From positions 1-40,605 of the forward strand of contig DGGY01000039.1 of NCBI GenBank assembly GCA_002392405.1: 40,605 nucleotides of DNA. Reading direction: 5' to 3'. A program made the translations under genes and the position numbers. The notes under the pieces are model-generated. The model was not told the origin of the DNA. It did not search any database and saw only the letters and a program-made list of their open reading frames with translations. Below, in pieces: positions 1 to 8,520 of this stretch (its first letter is position 1; each line of letters begins with the position of its first letter). The stretch comes from Treponema sp. UBA3862. GTDB taxonomy: Bacteria > Spirochaetota > Spirochaetia > Treponematales > Treponemataceae.

Positions 1-290
1 TAAAAATCATCGGTGCGCGTGAAGGTGAAAGAAACCATGAACCTTTATGGCTTGATGAAGAAAAACCCCAGAAAACAAAATACGAAAAACTTCTGGAACT
101 CAAAAATATTGAAATCATGGACGAAATCTTAGAATCACTTTTAGCAAAACTTTATCCTGTATGTTATTATGAAAAAGAAAACGGCGATTTATTCAGGGAC
201 AAGGACTATCTTATAAAAGAACTCTGTAAAGTAATTCCGTCGCTGGATGATTACTATAAAAATACTAAAAATAATTCAAAAACACTTTAG
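1..290 (+). CDS. C-terminal end of a CapD/PglF-like nucleotide-sugar dehydratase (partial)
   Basis: The reading frame is open from base 3 and stops at TAG 288-290, giving about 95 residues of a protein whose start lies outside the window. The first residues, KIIGAREGERNHEPLW, resemble the C-terminal 'G.RPGEK..E.L' segment of UDP-N-acetylglucosamine 4,6-dehydratases, membrane-bound or soluble enzymes of surface-sugar synthesis. The next gene is a sugar-type PLP aminotransferase, the usual partner enzyme (dehydratase, then aminotransferase), which supports the call. From memory, T. pallidum has a similar cap5D-spsC neighbourhood; this is not verified. The fragment lacks the Rossmann and catalytic regions, so the family call is moderate. 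Confidence 0.55.
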   Translation, partial: KIIGAREGERNHEPLWLDEEKPQKTKYEKLLELKNIEIMDEILESLLAKLYPVCYYEKENGDLFRDKDYLIKELCKVIPSLDDYYKNTKNNSKTL

Positions 291-304
291 GAGCATTTTT
301 TTTG

Positions 305-1507
305 ATGGAAAAATTAAAAGTACCTTTCTTTAAGCCTTCATTTTCTCAGGAAGAAAAAGATGCTGTTCTTGAAGTAATTGATTCCGGATGGCTTACAACA
401 GGAAAAGTAACTCACAGGTTTGAAGAAGAATTTGCCGCTTACACAGGCTCTAAATATGCGCTTGCTGTTAATTCAAATACAAGCGGAATGATTCTTGCAA
501 TGGAAGCCTGCGGCGTAAAACAGGGAAGATATGTTATTACAACGCCCTACACTTTTGTCTCCACAGCCGCAAGTGCGGTTCACCTTAACGCAGATGTTCT
601 TTTTGCAGATACAGAAGAAGATTCCTACTCTATTTCACCTTCTTCAATAAAAAAAATCCTTGAAACTTTAAAAAACGAAGGCAGAGTGAATAAAGTCAGC
701 GCAATCGTTCCTGTTCATATTGCAGGAAATCTCTGCGACATGAAATCAATCCGCGCACTTGCAGAAGAATATTCAACACCTGACAATAAAATATATGTAA
801 TCGAAGACTGCGCACATTCTTTTCCAAGCAGAACAAAGGACGGTTTTGCAGGCACTTTAGGAGACGCAGGAATTTTCTCTTTTTATGCCACAAAAACCAT
901 GACCACAGGCGAAGGCGGAATGATTACCACTTCAGACAGCACTCTTGAGGCAAGAATGAAATGCATGCGCCTTCACGGAATGAACAGGGATGCCTGGGAC
1001 AGATACACAGGAGAAAAAGCCAGCTGGGAATATGATATAATTGCACCTGGTTTTAAATCAAACCTTCCTGATATTTTGAGCGCAATCGGACGGGTTCAGT
1101 TAAAAAAAGCAGAAGAATTTGATAAAAAAAGAAAGGCAATTGCTTTCCGTTACAACGAAGCATTCAAAAATATTCCTTTTATCACTCTTCCGCCGGACGG
1201 AGAAGGAAACGCCTGGCATCTTTATCTACTTCAGTTAAAACCTGAACAGCTCACCTGCAGCCGTAACGAGTTTGCAAAAGAACTTCAGGAGAAAGGCATT
1301 GGTATTTCAATGCACTTTATCACGATATATAATTTTTCATGGTGGAAAGAAAAATACCCTGAGTATACACCAGAAACTTTTCCTAACGCTGAAAAACATT
1401 ATCAGAACACAATCTCCCTGCCTTTATGGCCTGATATGACTGAAGAAATGGCAGAAAAAGTAATAAATACAGTTCTTGAAACAGGTAGAAAATACAGTGT
1501 GCGCTAA
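305..1507 (+). CDS. DegT/DnrJ/EryC1/StrS family PLP-dependent sugar aminotransferase
   Basis: About 400 residues, full length for the family. It transfers an amino group, normally from glutamate, to a keto-sugar nucleotide in cell-surface polysaccharide or glycan synthesis in the cytoplasm. The PLP Schiff-base lysine lies in FSFYATKTMTTGEGG (about residue 197), and the Asp that contacts the pyridine nitrogen is in VIEDCAHS (about 168). AGGAG at 289-293 overlaps the stop codon of the previous gene. An in-frame TTG at 302 is possible, but ATG at 305 is the more normal choice. It follows a dehydratase-like fragment, so the two probably act in sequence. The substrate cannot be read from the sequence. 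Confidence 0.9.
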   Translation: MEKLKVPFFKPSFSQEEKDAVLEVIDSGWLTTGKVTHRFEEEFAAYTGSKYALAVNSNTSGMILAMEACGVKQGRYVITTPYTFVSTAASAVHLNADVLFADTEEDSYSISPSSIKKILETLKNEGRVNKVSAIVPVHIAGNLCDMKSIRALAEEYSTPDNKIYVIEDCAHSFPSRTKDGFAGTLGDAGIFSFYATKTMTTGEGGMITTSDSTLEARMKCMRLHGMNRDAWDRYTGEKASWEYDIIAPGFKSNLPDILSAIGRVQLKKAEEFDKKRKAIAFRYNEAFKNIPFITLPPDGEGNAWHLYLLQLKPEQLTCSRNEFAKELQEKGIGISMHFITIYNFSWWKEKYPEYTPETFPNAEKHYQNTISLPLWPDMTEEMAEKVINTVLETGRKYSVR

Positions 1508-3626
1508 ACGTAAAACACAGCAGAATGCAAACCTTCTCTTCTCTGATGACTTTTATTCTGACCTCCGCGAGGAAGGAATGCTTTATGCTTCAATTTTACG
1601 AAGTCCTGTACCAAAAGGAAAAATTCAGGATTTAAAAATTAATGACCTCCCTGAAAATACATATTTTTTCGGCTGGGATGATATCCCCTCAGCAAAACAT
1701 ATAAAAATTCTTGAAACACAAATTCCTCTTTTTGCACAGGATGACATAAGTTATTCCGGACAGCCTTTAGGAATAATTGCAGGGAATGACCGCAAACTTG
1801 TAAGAAAGCTCTGTAAGAATATAAAGATTGATATTGATGAACACTTTTTCTATGAAGAAAAAGAAGAATCAAATATTCTTGCCAGAAGGGAAATAAAATA
1901 CGGAAAAGATTACGAACCGGAAGAAGACGATATAACTGTCGAAGAAGAATGGGAATCAGACATAAACGTCCAGAATTATTCTGAAACTAACGGTGCTTTA
2001 TGTATTTGCAAAAACGGAAAACTTTATGTCAAAACTCCTAATCAGTGGATTTCAAATTTAAGAAAAAATCTTTCAGCAGTTACAGGAATTGACTGTGAGA
2101 ATATCTTCATCACACGGACAAAACTTCTTTCAAAAAATACAAACATTCTCTGGCTTAATACGCTATTGTGCTGTCAGTGCGCTGTAGCCTGCATAAATCT
2201 AAAAAAGCCTGTAAAACTTGAACTTACAAGAAGTGAGCAGCAGTCTTATGCAGAAAACACGTCCTCAGTAAAAATTTCTCACAAAACGACAGTTTCTAAA
2301 ACAGGTCTTATTAAGGCAATGGATGTTTTAATCCATGTCAACGCAGGCGCCTATAATCCGTTTGCACAGGAAATAGCAGACCGGCTGGCAATTTCAAGTA
2401 CAGGCGTTTACAACTGCCCGTCCATAAAAATATCTTCAAATATTTACAAAAGCCATTCAATTCCTTCATCAATCGATTTTTCTATTATCAATTCTAAGGC
2501 GTTTTACGCAATTGAAAACCAGATGAACCTGATTTCACTCAAAACAGGCATAGATCCTCTCCAGCTCAGGCTCCTTAATTTAAAGACAGAAGCTAAACAG
2601 AACAAAAATTCCATTATCTTTGAAACAGGCCGCTCAAAAGACGCATTGGAGGCAATCGCAAAAAAAAGTATTTTCTTAAGAAAAAATGCCGTTTACAAAA
2701 TCAGGGACGAACACAGATTTGAAAATGACAACGCATCACCTTATGCTCCTCCTGTCAGAGGCATTGGACTTGCCTGTGCGCTTGAAGGAACAGGATTTGC
2801 AGGTTCCCAGTTTCTCAAAAAAAGCCTTTCAATTGAATTAACCTGTACAAAAGAAAAAGAACTTTATATCAGGGGAATTCCTTCTTCAAAAAATATCTGG
2901 ACAATATGGCAGCTTCTTTCTTCATCAATAACAGGAATCCCGCCAGAGAAGATTTTCCTTGATACAAACTTCAACAGCAAGACTGAACCTGAAAATCCTG
3001 AAACTACAGATGCCTCAATTGCAATAAATACAAAACTCATTCAAAAGGGGTGTGAGGCTCTTAAAACTAAAATCGCCTCAAAAGATTCTCTTCCTGTAAC
3101 TGTAAAGAAAACTTTTATGGTTAATCAGAATAAAAACTGGGATGAAAAGAATTTCACGGGAAAGCCTTATTCAAGCACAACTTTTGCCGCAATGATAATC
3201 GAACTGGAACTGGATCTTGCCCTTTACACTCCTCTGCTCCGCGGCATTTATTTTATTATAGATGCAGGAAAAATTTTAAATCCAAAAACAGCTGAAACTT
3301 CTATTAAAAACGCAATACAGGAAGAATTAAGGGAAGTAATCGAGGATGAAGAAATTGAAGCAACTTCAATTTCAATCCAGTTCATGCAGTCAGACGATGA
3401 ACCTAAGCAGATTGGAGAAATTGTAGCCTCCCTTCTGCCTGCAGCATGGGCTTCAGCCTTATCACAGGCAGTCGGAAAAACAATAACCCACATGCCGGTT
3501 CAGACTGACACTATATACAAACTTACAGAGAAATTAAAAACCGCATGGAAAAAAGCCCGTCTGGAACAGATGCAGAATACAAATGAAGAGGAAAAATCAG
3601 ATGAAGATTCCGGTAACAATAAATAA
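1497..3626 (+). CDS. Xanthine dehydrogenase-family molybdopterin-binding subunit, divergent
   Basis: About 709 residues. The overall order matches the large subunit of molybdenum hydroxylases (xanthine dehydrogenase, quinoline 2-oxidoreductase): the N-terminal a/b hammerhead (GMLYASILRSPV), SGQPLGIIAG, PVKLELTRSE, NAGAY, the 'GIDPLQLRLLNL' segment and a C-terminal QIGEI segment where the family has its catalytic Glu. However, the canonical GGGFGGK loop is replaced by TKLLSKNTN, the RGFG loop is absent (IDFSIINSKAF), and the GQG-type loop reads SSKNIWT. Cofactor binding or activity may therefore be altered. GTG 1497 is chosen because it gives only an 11-nt overlap with the aminotransferase; TTG 1476 is an alternative. 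The next two genes encode the iron-sulfur and FAD subunits. Confidence 0.8.
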   Translation: MCAKRKTQQNANLLFSDDFYSDLREEGMLYASILRSPVPKGKIQDLKINDLPENTYFFGWDDIPSAKHIKILETQIPLFAQDDISYSGQPLGIIAGNDRKLVRKLCKNIKIDIDEHFFYEEKEESNILARREIKYGKDYEPEEDDITVEEEWESDINVQNYSETNGALCICKNGKLYVKTPNQWISNLRKNLSAVTGIDCENIFITRTKLLSKNTNILWLNTLLCCQCAVACINLKKPVKLELTRSEQQSYAENTSSVKISHKTTVSKTGLIKAMDVLIHVNAGAYNPFAQEIADRLAISSTGVYNCPSIKISSNIYKSHSIPSSIDFSIINSKAFYAIENQMNLISLKTGIDPLQLRLLNLKTEAKQNKNSIIFETGRSKDALEAIAKKSIFLRKNAVYKIRDEHRFENDNASPYAPPVRGIGLACALEGTGFAGSQFLKKSLSIELTCTKEKELYIRGIPSSKNIWTIWQLLSSSITGIPPEKIFLDTNFNSKTEPENPETTDASIAINTKLIQKGCEALKTKIASKDSLPVTVKKTFMVNQNKNWDEKNFTGKPYSSTTFAAMIIELELDLALYTPLLRGIYFIIDAGKILNPKTAETSIKNAIQEELREVIEDEEIEATSISIQFMQSDDEPKQIGEIVASLLPAAWASALSQAVGKTITHMPVQTDTIYKLTEKLKTAWKKARLEQMQNTNEEEKSDEDSGNNK

Positions 3627-4086
3627 TGAAAAAATAATACTGGACGAAAATCCTGAAGAAAAACTTCTCTACGCATTAAGAAAACGCGGATTTATCTCAA
3701 TTAAGCGCGGCTGTGAAGAAGGAAAATGCGGTTTCTGCACTGTACTCTTAAATGACAAGCCTGTTTCAAGCTGTCTTATTCCTGTCGGCATAGTAAAAGA
3801 CTGCAGCATCATTACCCTCGAATACTTTTCAAAATCAAAAGAATATGAAGACATAAGCGAAGGTTTCAGGAAAGCAGGAATTGAACTTTGCGGCTACTGT
3901 AATTCCTTCAAATATTTTTCCGTTTACCGTCTTTTAAAAGACAATTACAGGCCTGCAAAAGAACAGCTCTTAGAACTTACTGCAGAAGACAAATGTTCCT
4001 GCACAGAGCAGACAGCCTTTATGAACGGAATTCTTTATGCCACCGCAAACCGCCATGAACGCGAAGGAAGGAAAAAGAATGTCTAA
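3601..4086 (+). CDS. Molybdenum hydroxylase [2Fe-2S] iron-sulfur subunit
   Basis: 161 residues, normal for the small subunit of xanthine dehydrogenase or CO dehydrogenase-type enzymes. It carries two [2Fe-2S] clusters that pass electrons from the molybdenum site to FAD. The N-terminal plant-ferredoxin cluster is visible as RGCEEGKCGFC followed by a fourth Cys in VSSC. The C-terminal helical cluster is CGYC, then 31 residues, then CSC. All eight cysteines are present, unlike the eroded large subunit. ATG 3601 is preferred over an in-frame ATG at 3583 because AGAGGA lies just upstream of it. It overlaps the large-subunit gene by 26 nt and the FAD-subunit gene by 8 nt, so translation is probably coupled. 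Confidence 0.9.
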   Translation: MKIPVTINNEKIILDENPEEKLLYALRKRGFISIKRGCEEGKCGFCTVLLNDKPVSSCLIPVGIVKDCSIITLEYFSKSKEYEDISEGFRKAGIELCGYCNSFKYFSVYRLLKDNYRPAKEQLLELTAEDKCSCTEQTAFMNGILYATANRHEREGRKKNV

Positions 4087-4882
4087 AAATTATCAGATTT
4101 ACTATGCAAATTCGCTTTCAGATATTTTCTATCAGTTAAAATCAATCAATGCAGTAGAAATTGTAAGCGGCTGCACTCAGAACAAAAAACTTCCTGAAAT
4201 CTCCCTTTGCGTAAGAAACATAAAAGAACTCAATTTTTCAGTAAAACACGAACGATCCTTTGATTTCGGTCCGGAGATTACTCTTTCTGAAATCCTTAAA
4301 ATAGACCCGTCTAAACTGCCTTCAGTTTTTTACGAAGCTGTTAAATCTATCGCAAATACAAATATCAGAAACATTGCCACACTGGCAGGTAACATCTGTG
4401 CAAAAGAATACAGGCATACTCTCTTTGCCCCGCTTACAGCCTTAGACGCCCGTCTGGAATTAAAAAACGAAACGCAGACAGTTTATCTTCCAATGACAAA
4501 ATTTACAAAAATACCTGAAAGTTTTGTACTTACAAAAATCAGTGTTCCTGTAAATGAATGGGAAGTAAGCATTTTTAAACGGCTCGGCCCGTCACACATA
4601 ATTACAGAAAATTCAGCTTCATTTGTATTTCTTGCAAACACCTTAAAAGGCCAGCTTTCCGACATAAAAATAGCATTTGCAGGTCCTTTCAGCCTTAGAA
4701 GCCTTGAACTTGAAAACACCATCTTAGGGGCTTACCTTCCGCTAAAAGACAGTGCCATAGCAGATTTCATTGAAAACGCCTCAAAACTATACGATGAATT
4801 GAGTGACGGCCTCAATGTTCCTCAGGTCTTACGGTCTCAGTTCTTAAACCTTGTAAAATTTTCCCTTGAACAGCTCACTTAA
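4079..4882 (+). CDS. Molybdenum hydroxylase FAD-binding subunit (CoxM/XdhB-like)
   Basis: 267 residues, a usual length for the FAD subunit that hands electrons from the iron-sulfur clusters to the final acceptor. The family signature TNIRNIATLAGNIC (FAD pyrophosphate loop), followed by FAPLTALDARLELKN, is clear. The N-terminal 'GGT' FAD loop seems weak (SGCTQNKKLPE). A good GGAAGG precedes ATG 4079, which sits inside the end of the iron-sulfur gene as ATGTCTAA. This is the last gene of the + operon; it converges with queA with only 2 nt between stop codons, so no terminator fits in between. Confidence 0.85.
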   Translation: MSKNYQIYYANSLSDIFYQLKSINAVEIVSGCTQNKKLPEISLCVRNIKELNFSVKHERSFDFGPEITLSEILKIDPSKLPSVFYEAVKSIANTNIRNIATLAGNICAKEYRHTLFAPLTALDARLELKNETQTVYLPMTKFTKIPESFVLTKISVPVNEWEVSIFKRLGPSHIITENSASFVFLANTLKGQLSDIKIAFAGPFSLRSLELENTILGAYLPLKDSAIADFIENASKLYDELSDGLNVPQVLRSQFLNLVKFSLEQLT

Positions 4883-4884
4883 GT

Positions 4885-5943
4885 CTATTTAATGAGCATG
4901 CAGTCACCATACGAAAAGAAATGATACTTTTTATCAACTGCATGACTGTAGGCATTTAAGATATTTTCCCTGCCCGCAAAGGCACTTACAAGCATAATCA
5001 GCGTGCTTTCAGGTGTGTGAAAATTTGTAAACATCTGGTCTACACATTTAAACTTATAGCCCGGGTACATAAAAATGTGAGTAGAAGAAGAACCGCCTTT
5101 AACAAAGCCGTTTTCATCTGAGGCTGACTCAAGCGTACGCACGGAAGTTGTTCCTACGGCAAGAACAGGTCTTCCCTCTTTTTTTGCCCTGTTTATCTTT
5201 TCTGCCGTATCAAAAGGAATCGTATAAACTTCTTCATGCATTTTATGGTCTTCAATATTTTCAGCACGCACAGGCAGGAAAGTTCCAAGTCCTACATGAA
5301 GCGTTAAAAAACACCTTTCAATTCCTTTTGCATCAAGTCTTTTAAACATTTCATCAGTAAAATGAAGTCCCGCCGTAGGACAGGCAGAACTTCCCGTCTC
5401 TTTTGCATAGATTGTCTGATAGCGTTCAGAGTCAGTGTCATCATCTTCACGGCGGATATATGGAGGAAGCGGAATGTGTCCGTTTCTTAAGAACCAGTCG
5501 TCATCAAGCGGAGAGTCAAAACTAATTGTTCTGAATTCACTGCCTTCATCTCTTTCATTTGGTATTATTGTTCCTACAGAACCGTCATTGAAGCAGTATT
5601 TATTACCCGGTTTGATCTTTTTAGCATTACGGACCATCGTATGCCATATTTTTAAATCTGCGCTCATCTGATTTAAAAACATAAACTCACGTTCAATCTT
5701 CGCTCTTTCATCAGCGTCCTCAACAATTTTAATTCCGTAACAGCGGCTTCTTCTTACCTTTGAATTATTAAAAACCATCAGAGTGTCAGGAGAAATAAGA
5801 TCAGGGAGGTCATCCATCCTTAAATCCTGAATTTTTCCGTCCTTTCTGCCTAAAAGCATAAGATTATCCTGACCGCGCACTCCAGAAGGTTTCTGCGCAA
5901 TCAGTTCTGAAGGTAAATCAAAATTAAAATCACTAAGTTTCAT
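4885..5943 (-). CDS. queA: S-adenosylmethionine:tRNA ribosyltransferase-isomerase QueA
   Basis: 352 residues, full length. It transfers and isomerises the ribosyl part of SAM onto 7-aminomethyl-7-deazaguanine in tRNA to form epoxyqueuosine, in the cytoplasm. Family features are the N-terminal MKLSDFNFDLPSELIAQKP, MVFNNSKVRRSR, PTAGLHFTDE, the HVGLGTFLPVR segment, GTTSVRTLE and the C-terminal NFHTPESTLIMLVSAF. ATG 5943 is chosen because it matches the family start and has AAAAGGA upstream. The frame stays open further upstream only because it runs through a GC-rich repeat. It follows ruvB in the same direction with 121 nt between them. Confidence 0.97.
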   Translation of the reverse strand: MKLSDFNFDLPSELIAQKPSGVRGQDNLMLLGRKDGKIQDLRMDDLPDLISPDTLMVFNNSKVRRSRCYGIKIVEDADERAKIEREFMFLNQMSADLKIWHTMVRNAKKIKPGNKYCFNDGSVGTIIPNERDEGSEFRTISFDSPLDDDWFLRNGHIPLPPYIRREDDDTDSERYQTIYAKETGSSACPTAGLHFTDEMFKRLDAKGIERCFLTLHVGLGTFLPVRAENIEDHKMHEEVYTIPFDTAEKINRAKKEGRPVLAVGTTSVRTLESASDENGFVKGGSSSTHIFMYPGYKFKCVDQMFTNFHTPESTLIMLVSAFAGRENILNAYSHAVDKKYHFFSYGDCMLIK

Positions 5944-6064
5944 CGTTTTTCCTTTTAGAGGGGCGTCCCGCTTCGCGGCCGGGTGCTCCGGCCTGCTTCG
6001 CGCCTTCGGACGCTCACGCTCATCCGCCTGAGGCGGACTAAAGGGCCTATGCCCCCTGACGCAT
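5944..6064. repeat. GC-rich hairpin island between ruvB and queA
   Basis: This 121-bp gap is strikingly GC-rich against AT-rich surroundings. It contains several short perfect inverted repeats: GGCCGG/CCGGCC around 5978-5993, TCCGCC-TGA-GGCGGA around 6023-6037, and GGGC/GCCC around 6043-6054. Because it has no stop codons in one frame, it creates a false N-terminal extension of queA. It looks like a dispersed, REP-like intergenic element; its function is unknown, but it could dampen or stabilise the ruvB-queA transcript. Confidence 0.6.
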
Positions 6065-7114
6065 TTAAAATAATGTTCCCTGACCGTTAGACCTGTCTTT
6101 ATATTCAAGCCCTAAGTGTTCATAAGCCTTTGCAGTTACAATTCTTCCTCTCGGAGTACGCTGCAAAAGCCCGCACTGAATAAGATAAGGCTCATAATAA
6201 TCTTCAAGCGTATCCTGTGCTTCCCCGATACTGATGGCAAGGGTTTCAGCCCCGACTGGACCGCCTCCAAAGTTTTTTATGATTGAAAGCAGGATTTCAC
6301 GGTCGTACTTTTCAAGCCCCATTTCATCAATTTCAAGCCGGACAAGTCCGTCTTTTACTGTTTTTAATGTAATACAGTTCTGCCCTTCAACCTGGGCAAA
6401 ATCCCTCATTCTTCTTAAAACACGGTTTGCAACGCGCGGAGTACCGCGGCAGCATTCTGCAAGTAAAAGAGCAGCATCATCGGCAATCTGAATATCAAGA
6501 ATTCTGGCACTCCGCTTTATGATTAAAGAAAGTTCATTATGTGTATAAAACTCAAACCGCGGAATAAAACCAAACCGGCTTCTTAACGGGCTTGAAACAC
6601 TGCCAGCCTTAGTTGTAGCACCTACAAGCGTAAATGGCGGAATCGGAATTCTGACCGTTCTTGCAGCAGAGCCCTGCCCTATAATCCAGTCGAGTTCAAA
6701 ATCTTCCATTGCAATATAAAGCATTTCTTCAATCGCAGGTTTCAGGCGGTGAATTTCATCAATAAAAAAAACTGTCCTTTCAGTTATTGTTGATAAAATT
6801 CCTGCAAGGTCTTTTGGTTTATCAAGCGCAGGAGCACTTGTTACCTTAAAATCAACACCAAGTTCATGTGCAGTAATCTGAGCAAGAGTAGTTTTTCCAA
6901 GTCCCGGTGGACCGATTAAAAGAAGATGATCGAGCGGTTCCTGCCTCTGTTTTGCCGCCTGGATAAATGTAGAAAGATTTCTTTTTACGCCTTCCTGACC
7001 AAGAAAATCAGAAAGATACTGAGGCCTTAATTTGTTTTCCTGCTCTTCATTATCCCTTATATCGGCGCGGACAATTGAAGATATTCCGTTATCAAAATTC
7101 TTTTCGTCAGACAT
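6065..7114 (-). CDS. ruvB: Holliday junction branch migration ATPase RuvB
   Basis: 349 residues, a full-length AAA+ motor that drives branch migration of Holliday junctions with RuvA. Walker A is [10 protein letters not shown] (about residues 67-76), Walker B is FFIDEIHRL (about 115-123), the sensor region is [17 protein letters not shown], and the C-terminal winged-helix ends in [17 protein letters not shown]. The ATG at 7114 follows the ruvA stop codon directly, with no intergenic base, so the two subunits are almost certainly cotranslated. Confidence 0.98.
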   Translation of the reverse strand: MSDEKNFDNGISSIVRADIRDNEEQENKLRPQYLSDFLGQEGVKRNLSTFIQAAKQRQEPLDHLLLIGPPGLGKTTLAQITAHELGVDFKVTSAPALDKPKDLAGILSTITERTVFFIDEIHRLKPAIEEMLYIAMEDFELDWIIGQGSAARTVRIPIPPFTLVGATTKAGSVSSPLRSRFGFIPRFEFYTHNELSLIIKRSARILDIQIADDAALLLAECCRGTPRVANRVLRRMRDFAQVEGQNCITLKTVKDGLVRLEIDEMGLEKYDREILLSIIKNFGGGPVGAETLAISIGEAQDTLEDYYEPYLIQCGLLQRTPRGRIVTAKAYEHLGLEYKDRSNGQGTLF

Positions 7115-7723
7115 TTAAGAAAGCTCCACAATTGCACGTCGGAAAATTATTTCTTCTTTTTCTTTCTGTGTTTTATCGTTTAATTCGTTTTCAAGACGCG
7201 AAGAAAGTTCAGAAATTTTTAATTCCACGTTTTTCTTGTCAAAACCCATATTTACAAGAGAATCAATCACATCGCTGAACAGAGAATTTTTAGGAAGACG
7301 GACAGTATTGACCTCATCATTTAAGGTAAGTTTTCCCTTAAGCGCGAGCATCATTTTTGCGGCAGTTTTTTTGCCTACTCCCGGGATTTTTTCAAGCAGA
7401 GCGGTTTCTCCATTTTCAAGTATATCTTTAAGCTGTCTGGAAGTAGCACTGCTCATTATTTTTACAGCACCTTTAGGACCGACTCCGTCAACTTTTATTA
7501 ATTCAAGAAAAAGACTTCTTTCTTCTGAATTTGCAAATCCGTAAAGACACATAAGCTGTTCTGTATGCTGAAGAAAAGTATAAACCTTAGCGGACTGACC
7601 GGGAGCAGGAAGAAGCTCAAGATTTGAATCAGGAACGCAGATATCCCACTCTATACCGTTATTCTCAAGAAAAAGCTGTCTTGGAAGTTTTGCAGTAACT
7701 GTTCCGGAAATCGAATTAAACAT
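7115..7723 (-). CDS. ruvA: Holliday junction DNA-binding subunit RuvA
   Basis: 202 residues. RuvA forms the tetramer that holds the four-way junction and recruits RuvB. Visible are the N-terminal OB-fold (MFNSISGTVTAKLPRQ), the acidic-pin region, the two helix-hairpin-helix motifs (KVDGVGPKGAVKIMS and KIPGVGKKTAAKMML) and a short C-terminal RuvB-binding domain (DVIDSLVNMGFDKKNVE). It lies 9 nt after ruvC and abuts ruvB, forming a complete ruvCAB block. Confidence 0.97.
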   Translation of the reverse strand: MFNSISGTVTAKLPRQLFLENNGIEWDICVPDSNLELLPAPGQSAKVYTFLQHTEQLMCLYGFANSEERSLFLELIKVDGVGPKGAVKIMSSATSRQLKDILENGETALLEKIPGVGKKTAAKMMLALKGKLTLNDEVNTVRLPKNSLFSDVIDSLVNMGFDKKNVELKISELSSRLENELNDKTQKEKEEIIFRRAIVELS

Positions 7724-7732
7724 AAAACTATT

Positions 7733-8293
7733 TTAACAGATTTTTAAATTGTAATGAAGATGTGTAATTGCACCTGCAAGGGCATCAGCGGCATGGTCCG
7801 GCTTTGGCTGAACTTCAAGTCCTAAAAGAATTTTTACATATTTTTCAACGAGTTCTTTATCAGCCTTTGTGCTCCCTGTAACAGCCTGCTTAATCTGATT
7901 GGGTTTATATTCACACAAGGGAATTGCATTCTGAGCAAGAATTAAAGTGCACACACCCTTTGCTTCAGCAACTGATATCCCTGATGTAACATTTTTAACA
8001 AAAAAAAGCTCTTCCATTGAGGCTTCAGTCGGTTTAAACTCATTTATTACGGCCTGAAGACTAGAAGCAATTTTTAAAAGTCTTTCAGACAGGCTTTCAC
8101 TGCTTTTTGTTGAAATACAGCCGTAACTTACCATTCTGTATCTGCCGTTACAGTAATCGACAATGCCAAAACCGGTATTTGCAAGCCCGGGATCAATCCC
8201 GATTACCCGCCTGACATGAGAAAAATCTGTATTTTTTTGAGTTCCACCCTTTGTTCCGGGAAGATTTCCAAAGTTTTCTGCAGGGCCTTTCAT
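7733..8293 (-). CDS. ruvC: Holliday junction resolvase RuvC
   Basis: 186 residues. RuvC cuts Holliday junctions symmetrically after RuvAB positions them. The RNase H-like fold shows GIDPGLANTGFG with the first catalytic Asp, the Glu of SMEELFF and the C-terminal DHAADALAGAI acidic pair. ATG 8293 is chosen. A longer frame to 8365 would be translated through a terminator-type hairpin (8316-8343) and is unlikely. No strong Shine-Dalgarno is seen (AGG about 11 nt upstream). A strong hairpin directly upstream suggests that expression depends on read-through from yebC or on attenuation. Confidence 0.95.
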   Translation of the reverse strand: MKGPAENFGNLPGTKGGTQKNTDFSHVRRVIGIDPGLANTGFGIVDYCNGRYRMVSYGCISTKSSESLSERLLKIASSLQAVINEFKPTEASMEELFFVKNVTSGISVAEAKGVCTLILAQNAIPLCEYKPNQIKQAVTGSTKADKELVEKYVKILLGLEVQPKPDHAADALAGAITHLHYNLKIC

Positions 8294-8315
8294 AAGTAAC
8301 AAACCTAAAAAAAAT

Positions 8316-8343
8316 AAAACCACGGAAAACCTTCCGTGGTTTT
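8316..8343. terminator. Bidirectional intrinsic terminator or attenuator upstream of ruvC
   Basis: A 12-bp perfect stem with loop aacc (CACGGAA/TTCCGTG core) is flanked by T-runs on both strands. On the minus strand it sits between yebC and ruvC, only 22 nt before the ruvC ATG, leaving no room for a separate promoter downstream of it. Confidence 0.7.
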
Positions 8344-8353
8344 TTATTCTTAT

Positions 8354-8484
8354 ACAGAACAGCACAAGGATGCGCTGTTCTGTCAGGCAGGAATTTTCAA
8401 AAAAATTGCTGCATCCATATTCAACAAAAGCAGCGCACGGATGCGCTGTTCTGTCAGGCAGGAATTTTCAAAGAAAATTCCTGC
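8354..8484. repeat. Two-copy hairpin repeat between yebC and ruvC
   Basis: A 34-bp sequence occurs at 8368-8401 and again, identically, at 8439-8472 (71-bp period). Each copy takes part in inverted repeats: ACAGAACAGC (8354-8363) with GCTGTTCTGT (8374-8383), CAGCGCA/TGCGCTG around copy 2, and a perfect 12-bp stem GCAGGAATTTTC/GAAAATTCCTGC (8458-8484). The corresponding stem of copy 1 has decayed, as if the element duplicated in tandem and then drifted. Confidence 0.75.
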
Positions 8485-8518
8485 AAATATAAAAATCCAT
8501 GGATGGATTTTTATATTT
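8485..8518. terminator. Perfect 15-bp hairpin just after the yebC stop
   Basis: AAATATAAAAATCCA (8485-8499) and TGGATTTTTATATTT (8504-8518) form a perfect stem with loop tgga, starting 2 nt after the yebC stop codon. The minus-strand 3' arm is T-rich rather than followed by a clean T-run. It may be a terminator or a 3'-end stabiliser for yebC mRNA. Confidence 0.6.
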
Positions 8519-8520
8519 AA

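Noticed and set aside
5944..6108. N-terminal extension of QueA by 55 residues
   Set aside because: It is translated from the GC-rich repeat; ATG 5943 has a ribosome binding site and matches the family start.
8294..8365. Longer RuvC N-terminus
   Set aside because: It would be read through a terminator hairpin and adds nothing seen in RuvC.
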